The notes under the pieces are model-generated. The model did not search any database. It saw only the letters and a program-made list of their open reading frames with translations, and was not told where the DNA came from. A DNA stretch of 64,000 nucleotides from Actinacidiphila acididurans (GTDB taxonomy: Bacteria; Actinomycetota; Actinomycetes; Streptomycetales; Streptomycetaceae), in assembly GCF_016918855.1 (NCBI RefSeq), contig NZ_JADKYB010000001.1, positions 372,001 through 436,000 on the forward strand. The letters run 5' to 3'. A program made the position numbers and the translations under genes. Shown piece after piece: positions 1-8,314 of the stretch. Within the stretch, counting starts at the first letter, position 1. The number at the start of each line of letters is the position of its first letter.

Positions 1-358
1 AGTTCTGTGCCCGGGTCCAGAATGCGGAGGCGGCCTCCTTCTTTTCATCGGCGAGGATTTCGCTGTAGGCCAGGCGGGAGTGATCGTCTACGGCGTTGTG
101 GAGATAGCTGTAGCCCCCGCCGGTGCGGTTCTTTCGGCCGGCCTGACGCCCAAGCACCTGGTGGCCGCCACCGTTGGGGATGGTGCCGAGCTTCTTCCGG
201 ATTGGTGTGCGGCGCGGGCTGAAGTGTGGGCGGCTGGAGCGATCCGCCATCCCGCCCGGGCCGCTCTCCCGGTATCGGTCCGCCCACCGTTTCGCTGTGG
301 TGGGCGAGACGTGGAAGCGTTCAGCGGCGCGACGGAGTGGCCATTGATCGTCGACCAC
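1..358 (-). pseudogene. IS481-type transposase remnant, internally deleted and cut by window edge
   Basis: Read on the minus strand, 119 codons stay open and match IS481-family transposases. The order is a helix-turn-helix segment (PLRRAAERFHVSPTTAKRW), then RYRESGPGGMADRSSRPH, then KKLGTIPNGGGHQVLGRQAG, then NAVDDHSRLAYSEIL from the DDE catalytic core. In intact relatives roughly 70 residues, including the region before the first catalytic Asp, lie between SPRRTP and KKLGTIP. Here they are missing without a frame change, so the product cannot be active. There is no start codon in frame, and the C-terminal half would lie outside the window. The family call comes from motif recall; the deletion is inferred from that comparison. 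Confidence 0.8.
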
Positions 359-367
359 ACACTGGTC

Positions 368-397
368 CGCAACGCACCCCTGACCGAGACCGGCCTG
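368..397 (+). pseudogene. Inverted scrap of an IS481 transposase N-terminus
   Basis: Ten plus-strand codons read RNAPLTETGL, the usual beginning of IS481-family transposases (MTHRNAPLTETGRLRL). This is the piece missing from the start of the adjacent minus-strand remnant, but it points the opposite way and lies 10 bp upstream of it. A local inversion at the 5' end of the old element, or debris of a second copy, would explain it. The fragment is short, so chance similarity is possible. Confidence 0.45.
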
Positions 398-880
398 CTA
401 GGGCCGCTTGGGGCCCAGGGGGCTGTCCGGGCGCAGGTTGCCTTGGTCGTCGAAGTCGTTCAGCACCGCGGGCAGGCCCTTGGTGAGCATCTTGGTGCGG
501 ACGGCGCCAAGGATCTTGGCCATGAAGTAGCCTCCGGCCCCGGTGAAACCGGTGTGGTCGTAGGTGAAGCGAGTTCCGCCGCGGTGCGGTGCGAGCCGAT
601 AAGCGACCTCGGTCACCTCGCCACCGCTTTCGTCCTGCCACGAGTACCGCAGCAGCGAAGGCTCGCGGACCTCCAGCACCTCGCACACCACGACGCCGCT
701 CCAGCCGGGCTTGGGCTTCGCGACGAACGTGAACGTGGTGCCGACCGTGGTGGCGAAGCCCTCCGGCCGGGCGCCGGCGCCGGTGGCCGTCCACAACGGA
801 ATCAGCTCCGGATCCGTGACCGCTCGCCAGACCTTCTCCGGGGGGTGCGGGTAGTCGCGGACGATGTGGATGGCGCTCAT
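398..880 (-). CDS. SRPBCC (AHSA1/START-like) domain protein
   Basis: The 160-residue product begins MSAIHIVRDYPHPPEKVWRA, the typical opening of the AHSA1 branch of the SRPBCC fold (hydrophobic ligand-binding helix-grip proteins), followed by VTDPELIPLWTA. The start at 880 is preceded by GGGAGCC at suitable spacing. An upstream ATG would add an untypical Cys-rich stretch. The gene is divergent from a TetR gene across a dyad operator, so it is probably that repressor's target. Its last codons (GPKRP, stop) lie in the inverted transposase scrap, so the C-terminus may have been altered by the insertion event. Ligand and role are unknown. Confidence 0.8.
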   Translation of the reverse strand: MSAIHIVRDYPHPPEKVWRAVTDPELIPLWTATGAGARPEGFATTVGTTFTFVAKPKPGWSGVVVCEVLEVREPSLLRYSWQDESGGEVTEVAYRLAPHRGGTRFTYDHTGFTGAGGYFMAKILGAVRTKMLTKGLPAVLNDFDDQGNLRPDSPLGPKRP

Positions 881-930
881 TGAGGGCTCCCGTCGCATGC
901 AGGCGTCAAAGCCAACACAAATCTTCATGC

Positions 931-946
931 ACTGTAAACTTACAGT
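931..946. promoter_or_regulatory. Dyad operator between SRPBCC gene and TetR gene
   Basis: ACTGTAAACTTACAGT: perfect 7-bp arms (ACTGTAA/TTACAGT) around a 2-bp centre in the divergent promoter region. The position fits an autoregulated TetR operator controlling both genes. Confidence 0.65.
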
Positions 947-983
947 AGCAGGAAATATTCGGGGACTGGACTATGCTTCGGCG

Positions 984-1727
984 ATGACCATGCGCACCGT
1001 GGATTGGACGGCCCTGCGGCCGCGCGACGAGGAACCCGCCGTCGAAGGGCTGCGGGAGCGCAAGAAGCGGATCCTTCGACGCCAGCTGTCCGACACAGCC
1101 ACCGAGATGTTCATGGAACGCGGCTTCGACGCCGTACGGGTCGCCGAGATCGCAGAAGCGTGCGGAGTGTCGGAGAAGACGGTGTTCAACTACTTCCCGA
1201 CCAAGGAATCCCTCGTCCTCGACATGGGCGAGGCGACGTTGAACTCCCTGCGAACCACCCTGGCCGACCCGGACCTGTCGCCGGTCGACGCGGCGTTGAA
1301 GATCCTCTCCACCGAGCTGGACGACATCACGTCATGGCTGAACTCTCAGAACGACCCCGCCGAGGCTAAGGCCATGCTTCTGCGCTTCGGCATGCTGATC
1401 AGATCCACCCCGTCCTTGCGGGCCTATCAGCGCGACACGGCCGACAGGCAAGTCGCCGTAGCCGCCGAAGTCTTGGCCCAGCGCACCGGGATGAGCCCGG
1501 ACGACCCCGAACCGCAGATCGCCGCAACCTCCCTGCTCGCACTATGGCCCATCCAGTTCCGGGCGCTGAGCAAGCACCTGAACCTCACCCAGACCTTCGA
1601 GGAACTGCGCAACGCCGTCAGCGCCGACGTCCAACGCGCAGCCCAACTCATCGACATCGGACTTAACTCACTGGCAACCCGGCCAGAGCAGCCGGAGAAA
1701 CAGCCGCCCGGCCGTGGGGCTCGATAA
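984..1727 (+). CDS. TetR-family transcriptional regulator
   Basis: The 247-residue protein has an N-terminal TetR DNA-binding domain at about residues 20-65 (TEMFMERGFDAVRVAEIAEA, then GVSEKTVFNYFPTKESLV). The rest is an alpha-helical ligand domain of ordinary length. The start was taken at 984; a second ATG at 990 is equally possible, and upstream starts would run through the operator. It is divergent from the SRPBCC gene, with a 16-bp dyad between them, so it probably represses both itself and that gene. The inducer is unknown. Confidence 0.88.
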   Translation: MTMRTVDWTALRPRDEEPAVEGLRERKKRILRRQLSDTATEMFMERGFDAVRVAEIAEACGVSEKTVFNYFPTKESLVLDMGEATLNSLRTTLADPDLSPVDAALKILSTELDDITSWLNSQNDPAEAKAMLLRFGMLIRSTPSLRAYQRDTADRQVAVAAEVLAQRTGMSPDDPEPQIAATSLLALWPIQFRALSKHLNLTQTFEELRNAVSADVQRAAQLIDIGLNSLATRPEQPEKQPPGRGAR

Positions 1728-1800
1728 GCGACAGCGCTGCGACCGCAGTTCGCCGGGCCGGCCGACCCCGCCCCGTCACCAACCTCTGTGGGTAGAACAG

Positions 1801-2343
1801 CTAGGCGGCGGCGCGCAGGGTGTAGTGGACCGAGCGGCCGTCCTTGGAGCGCTCGGCGATGCCGCGTGCGACCAGGGCCTCCAGGGTGTTGCGGACGACG
1901 ACCGTGCTGACCGTGCGGTCGCGGTCGTCCTCGTTGTTGAGCATCCGGGTCACCTCGAGGACGGACGTCGGTTCGGTCCGGCCCTCCAGGTAGCGCACGA
2001 CGCGTTCGACCAGGGTCGGGCCGCCGGTGCCGCGGCGCCTGCGGGGTGCGGACGACGACGCCGGCCCGGAGGACGACGCCGCCGGCTCGGCGGCGGCCCG
2101 CGCGGCCGGGACCTCGGGGGAGGCGGCCGTGGCGGCGGGCGGCCCGGCGGCGGACGGGACGGCCGGAGACGGGGACGGGACCGGCAGGCGGTCCAGCAGT
2201 TCGGTCAGCCAGGCGCGGTCCGCCGCGAGCCGGTCCAGTTTTGACCGCACCTCGGCGATTTCGGCGTCCACCCGGTCCAGATCGGCGCGGATCCGGTCGG
2301 CGTAGACGTCGCCGAGGTTGTTCGTCGCGGGGTCCTTCGGCAT
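1801..2343 (-). CDS. Winged-helix regulator with N-terminal coiled coil
   Basis: The 180-residue protein has three parts. Residues about 10-50 are heptad-like and charged (DRIRADLDRVDAEIAEVRSK), which predicts a coiled coil. A low-complexity Ala/Pro/Ser linker follows. The C-terminal 75 residues look like a winged helix (VVRYLEGRTEPTSVLEVTRM, then VVVRNTLEALVARGIAERS and the wing KDGRSVHYTL). The start codon ATG at 2343 follows GGGAGGCGAC. No adjacent gene suggests its target. I recognise the general architecture from actinomycetes but not a characterised member. Confidence 0.75.
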   Translation of the reverse strand: MPKDPATNNLGDVYADRIRADLDRVDAEIAEVRSKLDRLAADRAWLTELLDRLPVPSPSPAVPSAAGPPAATAASPEVPAARAAAEPAASSSGPASSSAPRRRRGTGGPTLVERVVRYLEGRTEPTSVLEVTRMLNNEDDRDRTVSTVVVRNTLEALVARGIAERSKDGRSVHYTLRAAA

Positions 2344-2648
2344 GTCGCCTCCCTGCCATGATTGCTGACTCTGTATGTATAGCCGGTCAAGTACGTCAGG
2401 GCAGCAGGCAAAACGTGAGGGCGACGTACATTCGCCACGCCTCTTGGCGCCGGCCGGTCCCGCGTGGGCCGGAATCCTGCGGATTTCCGCGCACACATGT
2501 GTGGGCGCCGGCCGGGCGGCGGTGTGCACGGTGCGGCGTCGTGTGTCCCGTGCGTGTGCGGCGCCTGTGCGGTGTGCGTGCCGTACGACATGTCCGTGTG
2601 TCGCGCGGGCCCGGGCCGGTGCCCGTGGGCGTCCGGTACGCCACCCGG
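2344..2648. other. Intergenic region, promoter of the winged-helix gene
   Basis: About 305 bases without a convincing gene. The right part is GT-rich with a CACACATGTGTG palindrome at 2492-2503. On the minus strand TTGACC followed by AT-rich TATACATACA lies about 30-50 bases before the start at 2343 and is a plausible promoter. Nothing else recognised. Confidence 0.4.
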
Positions 2649-4196
2649 TCAGGCCCCCGCCGTGTCCGTGCCCGCCGGCGCCGGCTCGTACGTGTACCAG
2701 TCGAAGGCCGCGCTGCCCTCGGTGACGTACATGCCGACGACCCGGCCTGTGAAGCCGCCGGTGACCTCGGTGGACAGGTACCGGCCGTCGAGGGTGGCCA
2801 GGGCGACGGGCGCGGACCCGTCGGCGGTGACGGAGAAGGCGAGGGCGTCCGGGCCGTGCGCTCCGGTGCCGGTCGGTTCGTCGGGCGTGGGCCCCGGGCC
2901 GGTCACGGTGGGCGGCCGCAGGCCGTCGTTGCGGATGTCGACGGTCAGCGTGAGCGGGCCCGGAGGTACGAGGTGGCTCGCGACGGTCTGCCGCAGCGGG
3001 CCGATCCGGGCGACGACGCTCGCCTCGCCGCCGGCGACTTCGAGGTCGTAGTGGTGCGCCTCGTCCATCCGGACCGAGAGTCCGGCGCGGACGGCACCCG
3101 GGTCGAGCCGGGCGGAGATCCGGCAGGCCGGGTGCTGCTGGCGCCGGCCGACGAAAGTGTGGCCGGGGCGGTCGAGGGTCGGGCCCGTGGCGGTCAGGGT
3201 GAGCCGGCCCGGCCGGTCGGTCAGCGACCAGGAACCGTCCGGGCGGGCGCGCGGGGAGATCCAGCCCGGGGCGAGCACGGGTGCGTCGAAGTCGTCGCGG
3301 GCGGGGGCGGGCTCCTGCGGGTGCCAGGCGGCCGGGGCCGGGTGCCGCTCCTCCACCGGTCCGGCCTGCGGCCACCCGTCGACCCAGGTCACCGGGGTCA
3401 GGAAGGTCTCCCGGCCAAGGACGTGGAAGTACGGGTGGTAGCCGCGCGGCCGGGTGCCCAGCAGCATCGCCCACCAGGTGCCGTCGGCGGCCTCGACCAG
3501 GTCGGCGTGGCCGGTGCTCTGGATCGGCCGGTCGGTGCTGCGGTGCGACAGGAACGGGTTGACCGGCGCGGGCTCGTACGGGCCGCGCGGCGAGCGGGCG
3601 CGGGCGATCGAGACGCCGTGGCCGTGCGCGGTGCCGCCCTCGGCGATCATCAGATACCACCAGCCGCCGATCCGGTACAGGTGCGGCGCCTCCGGGTACT
3701 GCAGGCCCGTGCCCGACCACACCGGCCACGGCCCCTCCAGCACCCGCCCGGCCAGCGGGTCGATCCGGGCCACCTGCACCCCGGCGACCGCGCACCAGCA
3801 CGAGCCGTCCTCGTCCCAGGCCAGATCCGGGTCGATGCCCGGCAGGTCCAGCCACACCGGGTCGGACCACGGTCCCTCGGGGCGTTCTGCGGTGACGACG
3901 AAGTTCCCGCCGCCGCTGACATTGGTGGTGATCACGTAGAACCGGCCGTCGTGGTGGCGGATCGTCGGGGCGTAGACGCCGCCGGAGGCCGGTACGTCGT
4001 CGGGCAGCGTCAATTGCGCCGGGCGGTCCAGTACGTTGCCGATCTGCCGCCAGTGCACCAGATCCCGGCTGTGGAAGAGCGGGACCCCGGGGAAGTACTC
4101 GAAGCTGGAGCAGACCAGGTAGTAGTCCTCGCCGACCCGGCACACGCTGGGGTCCGGGTGGAACCCTCCGAGAACCGGGTTGTCGTACATCCGCAT
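2649..4196 (-). CDS. Glycoside hydrolase family 43 (beta-xylosidase/arabinofuranosidase type)
   Basis: The 515-residue enzyme starts MRMYDNPVLGGFHPDPSVCR, the classic GH43 opening. The three catalytic acids can be placed as Asp15 (general base, in FHPDPS), Asp122 (pKa modulator, in GIDPDLAWDEDG) and Glu169 (general acid, in QYPEAPHLY). The five-bladed propeller covers about residues 1-310. The remainder is the beta-sandwich domain common in beta-xylosidases (ARDDFDAPVLAPGWISPRA onward). No signal peptide is seen, so it is probably cytoplasmic and acts on imported pentose oligosaccharides. AAGGA lies 8 bases before ATG 4196. A LacI-type operator sits about 40 bases upstream. No transporter is adjacent. 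Confidence 0.88.
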   Translation of the reverse strand: MRMYDNPVLGGFHPDPSVCRVGEDYYLVCSSFEYFPGVPLFHSRDLVHWRQIGNVLDRPAQLTLPDDVPASGGVYAPTIRHHDGRFYVITTNVSGGGNFVVTAERPEGPWSDPVWLDLPGIDPDLAWDEDGSCWCAVAGVQVARIDPLAGRVLEGPWPVWSGTGLQYPEAPHLYRIGGWWYLMIAEGGTAHGHGVSIARARSPRGPYEPAPVNPFLSHRSTDRPIQSTGHADLVEAADGTWWAMLLGTRPRGYHPYFHVLGRETFLTPVTWVDGWPQAGPVEERHPAPAAWHPQEPAPARDDFDAPVLAPGWISPRARPDGSWSLTDRPGRLTLTATGPTLDRPGHTFVGRRQQHPACRISARLDPGAVRAGLSVRMDEAHHYDLEVAGGEASVVARIGPLRQTVASHLVPPGPLTLTVDIRNDGLRPPTVTGPGPTPDEPTGTGAHGPDALAFSVTADGSAPVALATLDGRYLSTEVTGGFTGRVVGMYVTEGSAAFDWYTYEPAPAGTDTAGA

Positions 4197-4227
4197 CCGG
4201 CGGTCCTTTCCTGGCGGCGACGTGTGT

Positions 4228-4245
4228 CGTGTGAGCGCTCACACG
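4228..4245. promoter_or_regulatory. LacI-family operator upstream of GH43 gene
   Basis: CGTGTGAGCGCTCACACG is a perfect 18-bp palindrome with the central CG step and TGAGCGCTCA core typical of LacI-family sites. It is centred about 40 bases before the GH43 start. No LacI-type gene lies in the window, so the repressor must act in trans. Confidence 0.7.
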
Positions 4246-4376
4246 GCCGGTCACATGATCGACGCGCATCCAGGCGCAGGTCAAGACGTGAGCGATCGCA
4301 GCGCCGTACGGACCACGGTCGAAAAACGCGCGCCCTTCGACGCGCCCGGTCAGCCGTGGCGCGCGATGATCGGAGG

Positions 4377-6449
4377 ATGAGGAGGACCGGCGACCAGGTG
4401 GGCGTTCCCGAGCTCGAACCCGAGGTGTTCGACAGCGCCATCGTGGCCGTCGCGCTCACTGCGGGCTCCGACCACCGCCTGGTGTACTTCAACGAGGCGT
4501 TCCAGGAGCTGTTCGGCACGCGGCCGGAGGGCGTGCCGGCCCGGGAGGGCTTTCCCGAGCCGACCGCGGCGCGCTGGATCGTGATGATGGACGAGGTGTT
4601 CCGGGACCACCGGGCCCGGCAGGTCACCTCGCCGCGGACCACCGTGGGCACCTGGCCGGGCGCGCCGGGCGGCCGGCACTTCGTCTACAGCTGCTCGCCC
4701 GTGGTCTCGCGGCAGCACGGGCCGGGCGTGCTGACCGTCGCCGTGGACACCACCCGCCAGGTGGAGGCGGCCCGCCGCGTCGAGCACCTGTCCGAGGAGC
4801 GGCACGAGGCGCTCCAGCGCTACGAGGCGCTGCTGTCGGCCGTGCCGCAGATCGTGTGGCTGATGAAGCCCGACGGCGCCATCACCGAACTGGTCCGCGG
4901 ATTCGAGGAGTTCACCGGCAGCCCGTGGCGCCCGGTGATCGACGAGCACTGGCTGTCCGCGGTCCACCCCTACGACCGCCGCAAGCTGGCGAAGGCCTGG
5001 AACGAGGCGTCCGGGGGAGACCCGTCCTTCTTCGTGTGCACCTTCCGGCTGCGCACCGCCTCCGGCGAGTACCGGCACGTGCAGTCCCGGGCGGTGCCCA
5101 TCGTGCGCGACGGGGTGACCGTGGAGTGGATCGGCGCGACCGCCGACATCGAGGACCAGTGGCGCAACCGGCTGCGGGAGCGCCTGCTGGCCCGGGTCAC
5201 CACCGTGACCGCGGCCGCCGACGTGCCGCAGGCGTTCGCCGCGGTCACCGCCGCCGTGGTGCCGGAGCTGACCGACGCCTGCGTGATCTGCCTGCTGCCC
5301 TCGCCCGACGTCGCCGCGGTCGGCGAGGGGCTGACCGCGACCCGGGTCGCCTCCACCGCCCGCGAGGGGCTGCCGCCGGTGCCGCCGATCAGCGACCTGC
5401 CGTACGGGATCGGGTCCGTCGTCCAGCGCGTCGTCGACAGTCGCCGGCCCGAGATGCTGACCTTCCCCGCCGGCCGCGCGCCGGCCGGGGTGCTGCCCGA
5501 GCTGTCCATGGAGTGGCTGCGCACGGCCCGGGCCACCAGCCTGACCATCGTGCCGCTGGTGATCGACGCGGCCGTGGTGGCGTACGCCGTGGCGGTCGGC
5601 TGCGCCGACAGCCCGCCGCCGGGGCCGGCCGACCTGGCCCTGTTCGGCGAGGTCCTGCACGAGGTGCGCGAGCCGCTGCGGCAGGCGCTGGAACTCCAGC
5701 GCACCCGGCACACCGCGCTCACCCTCCAGCGCGCCCTGCTCACGCCCACCCCGAGGGTGCCCGGCGCGGAACTCGCCGCCCACTACCAGCCGGCCAGCCG
5801 GACCGAGGAGATCGGCGGCGACTGGTACGACGCGCTGGTGCTGCCGGACGGCACCGTGACGCTGACCATCGGCGACATCGCCGGGCACGACCTGGAGGCG
5901 GCCACCGCGATGAGCCAGCTGCGCAGCATGCTGCGGGTGATCGTCTACGACCGGCGCGGCACGCACTCCCCGGCGCGGGCGCTGTCCCGGCTGGACCGGG
6001 TCACCGAAGGACTGGGGATCGCGCCGCTGGTCACGGCCGTGCACGCGGGCCTGACCCCGCGGCCGGGCGGCGGCTGGCACGCGGCCTGGTCCAACGCCGG
6101 GCACCCGCCCCCGCTGCTGCTCCCGGCCGGCGCGGCCCCGCGCTACCTCCAGTCGGCGCACGCCGACCTGCCGCTGTGCGTGGCCCCGCAGCTGCCCCGC
6201 ACCACCTGCCACCACGACCTGAGCAGCGGCGACATCCTGCTCCTGTACACCGACGGGCTGATCGAGGTGCCCGGCCGGGACCTGTCCGACGGCATGGCCG
6301 AACTCGCCGCCCACGCCGAGGCGGCCCGGGCCGACGGCGCCACCCTCACCGAACTGTGCGCCCGGCTGCTGGCGGCCGTCGACGACCGGCGCGACGACGC
6401 CGCCGTCATCGGCTTCCGGCCGCTGCCGCAGGTGCTCACCGCCGGGTAG
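4377..6449 (+). CDS. PAS-PAS-GAF-SpoIIE (PP2C-type) serine phosphatase
   Basis: A soluble signalling protein of 690 residues. Two PAS domains lie at about 15-125 and 150-275 (SAVPQIVWLMKPDGAITELV opens the second, WIGATADIEDQ closes its PAC motif). A GAF-like domain spans about 285-440. A PP2C_SIG/SpoIIE phosphatase follows from about 465 to the end. The phosphatase motifs are IGGDWYDA near 477, IGDIAGHD near 498 with the metal-binding Asp, LYTDGLIE near 622 and DDAAVIGF near 673. Such proteins dephosphorylate anti-anti-sigma factors in partner-switching modules. No anti-sigma partner is adjacent. The start is uncertain: CGGAGG abuts ATG 4377, and GTG at 4398 is better spaced. Confidence 0.88.
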   Translation: MRRTGDQVGVPELEPEVFDSAIVAVALTAGSDHRLVYFNEAFQELFGTRPEGVPAREGFPEPTAARWIVMMDEVFRDHRARQVTSPRTTVGTWPGAPGGRHFVYSCSPVVSRQHGPGVLTVAVDTTRQVEAARRVEHLSEERHEALQRYEALLSAVPQIVWLMKPDGAITELVRGFEEFTGSPWRPVIDEHWLSAVHPYDRRKLAKAWNEASGGDPSFFVCTFRLRTASGEYRHVQSRAVPIVRDGVTVEWIGATADIEDQWRNRLRERLLARVTTVTAAADVPQAFAAVTAAVVPELTDACVICLLPSPDVAAVGEGLTATRVASTAREGLPPVPPISDLPYGIGSVVQRVVDSRRPEMLTFPAGRAPAGVLPELSMEWLRTARATSLTIVPLVIDAAVVAYAVAVGCADSPPPGPADLALFGEVLHEVREPLRQALELQRTRHTALTLQRALLTPTPRVPGAELAAHYQPASRTEEIGGDWYDALVLPDGTVTLTIGDIAGHDLEAATAMSQLRSMLRVIVYDRRGTHSPARALSRLDRVTEGLGIAPLVTAVHAGLTPRPGGGWHAAWSNAGHPPPLLLPAGAAPRYLQSAHADLPLCVAPQLPRTTCHHDLSSGDILLLYTDGLIEVPGRDLSDGMAELAAHAEAARADGATLTELCARLLAAVDDRRDDAAVIGFRPLPQVLTAG

Positions 6450-6565
6450 TGAGGACGCCTCCGGCCCGCCGCAATGGCCGCGTGCCGGTAGCCGCCGCCA
6501 TTGCGGCGGATCAGGAAGGCGACGCAACAGGCGCGGGCCGGGAATGCGCCGCCATGGCCGCGGGC

Positions 6566-7177
6566 TCAGCCGCGCGCGGCCATGGCGACGCCCAGCGTGA
6601 TCATGGTGGCGGCGATCACACCGTCCATCACCCGCCAGGAGCCCGGCCGGGCGAAGGGCCGGCTCAGCAGCCGGGCGCCGAAACCGAGGCCGGTGAACCA
6701 CAGGACGCTGCCGGTCACCGCGCCCGCGCCGAAGGGCCAGCGGCCGGCGCCGTAGCTGTTGGCGACCGAGCCGAGCAGCAGCACCGTGTCGAGGTAGACG
6801 TGCGGGTTGAGCCAGGTCATGGCCAGGCAGGTCAGGACGGCCGCCCGCAGTGAGCCGCCGGCCGTCCCCTCGGCCCGCATCCCCTGCGGCCGCAGCGCGC
6901 GCCGGGCGGCCAGCACCCCGTACGAGATCAGGAAGGCGCCGCCGATCCAGGCCGTCGCGGTCACCGCGGCCGGCCAGCGGCGCACCACCGAGCCGACCCC
7001 GCTGATGCCCACCGAGATCAGCACCGCGTCGGAGGCCGCGCAGATCGCCACCACCGGCAGCACGTGCTCGCGGCGGATGCCCTGGCGCAGCACGAAGGCG
7101 TTCTGGGCACCGATGGCGACGATCAGCGACAAGCCGGTGCCAAGACCTGCGAGGGCCGCGACAAGAACGGGAGGCAT
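6566..7177 (-). CDS. LysE/ArgO-type amino-acid exporter
   Basis: This is a 203-residue membrane protein with about six hydrophobic segments. It starts MPPVLVAALAGLGTGLSLIV, followed by AIGAQNAFVLRQG, the conserved family motif, and carries WLNPHVYLDTVLLLG in the middle. LysE-family proteins export basic amino acids (lysine, arginine). The gene is divergent from an ArgP/LysG-like LysR regulator, the classical arrangement in which the regulator activates the exporter when cytoplasmic lysine or arginine rises. Substrate is inferred from this pairing. Confidence 0.88.
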   Translation of the reverse strand: MPPVLVAALAGLGTGLSLIVAIGAQNAFVLRQGIRREHVLPVVAICAASDAVLISVGISGVGSVVRRWPAAVTATAWIGGAFLISYGVLAARRALRPQGMRAEGTAGGSLRAAVLTCLAMTWLNPHVYLDTVLLLGSVANSYGAGRWPFGAGAVTGSVLWFTGLGFGARLLSRPFARPGSWRVMDGVIAATMITLGVAMAARG

Positions 7178-7300
7178 GGCCCGAGACTAGAAGCCGCTGA
7201 GCTCATCAATCCAGCTAATGATGCTTAGGTAAGATGAGCGATCGTAATGATTCCGTATGTCGGCCGGACCGGTGTGAGGCCAGTGCGGGGAGGAGGCGGG

Positions 7301-8209
7301 ATGTCCGCGGTGACCGACCTTCCGCTGGACCAGGTGCGCACCCTGCTCGCCGCCGTGGACGAGGGCACTTTCGAGGCCGCCGCCGCGGCGCTGCACGTGA
7401 CGCCCTCGGCGGTCAGCCAGCGGATCAAGGCGCTGGAGCAGCGCACCGGCCGGGTCCTGCTGCTGCGTACCAAGCCGGTAAAGCTCACCGAGTCCGGTGA
7501 GATCGTCGTACGGTTCGGGCGGCAACTCGCCCGGCTGGAGCGCGACGCGGCCGCCGAACTCGGGCTCGGTGACGCCACCGGCCCCGCCACCGTGCCGATC
7601 GCGGTGAACGCCGACTCCCTGGCCACCTGGTTCCTGCCCGCCCTCGCGGACGTCGCCGCCCGGCTGGGCATCTGCTTCGACCTGCACCGCGACGACGAGG
7701 CCCACACCGCCCTGCTGCTGCGCCAGGGCCTGGTGATGGCCGCGGTGACCTCCTCGCCCGAGCCGGTGCAGGGCTGTTCGGTACGGACCCTGGGCCGGAT
7801 GGGCTACCACGCGATGGCCGCGCCCGGCTTCGTGACCCGCCACCTCGACGGCGGACCGCTGCGGCTGACGCTGCCGCGGGCCCCCGTGGTGGTCTTCGAC
7901 CGCAAGGACGACCTGCAGGACCGGTTCGTACGGCAGTTGGCGCCCGGCCACGCCGCCGGCCGGGCCCGTTCCTACGTCCCGTCCTCCGAGTCCTTCGCCG
8001 CGGCGGTCGCGGCCGGGCTCGGCTGGGGCCTGATCCCCGGCGCCCAGGCCGCGCGCTACCGCGACGCCGGCACCCTGATCGACCTCGCGCCCGGCCATCC
8101 GGTGGACGTCACCCTGTACTGGCAGCAATGGCGGCTGGACTCCCCGGCACTGGCCGCCGTCGCCGAGGCGGTGGCGGTGACCGCCGCCCGGGCGCTGTCC
8201 CGCGCCTGA
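7301..8209 (+). CDS. LysR-family regulator, ArgP/LysG type
   Basis: The 302-residue protein starts with a LysR winged helix (DQVRTLLAAVDEGTFEAAAA, LHVTPSAVSQRIKALEQRTG, LLLRTKPVKLTESGE), the ArgP/LysG form. The effector domain has VPIAVNADSLATWFLPAL and ends near YWQQWRLDSP, also typical of ArgP. GTG/ATG codons further upstream are in frame, but ATG 7301 is preceded by GGGGAGGAGGCGGG. It is divergent from the LysE exporter and very probably activates it. Confidence 0.88.
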   Translation: MSAVTDLPLDQVRTLLAAVDEGTFEAAAAALHVTPSAVSQRIKALEQRTGRVLLLRTKPVKLTESGEIVVRFGRQLARLERDAAAELGLGDATGPATVPIAVNADSLATWFLPALADVAARLGICFDLHRDDEAHTALLLRQGLVMAAVTSSPEPVQGCSVRTLGRMGYHAMAAPGFVTRHLDGGPLRLTLPRAPVVVFDRKDDLQDRFVRQLAPGHAAGRARSYVPSSESFAAAVAAGLGWGLIPGAQAARYRDAGTLIDLAPGHPVDVTLYWQQWRLDSPALAAVAEAVAVTAARALSRA

Positions 8210-8314
8210 CCTCGCTTGACCTCGCCTGACCGGCGCCGCGGGACCGGCGGGGTCGCGGGCCCGCGCCGGGCGGTGCTGTACGGAGGCGGGCGCCCGCCTC
8301 CGCGTCCGCGCGGG

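Noticed and set aside
80..883. Long plus-strand open frame over the left edge
   Set aside because: It is the antisense shadow of the IS481 remnant and the SRPBCC gene; codon pattern and motifs fit only the minus-strand readings.
2492..2503. CACACATGTGTG palindrome
   Set aside because: Lies in GT-rich low-complexity sequence with no partner site or clear promoter relation.
4350..6701. Very long minus-strand open frame opposite the SpoIIE phosphatase
   Set aside because: Composition artefact of GC-rich coding DNA; the plus strand has all phosphatase motifs.
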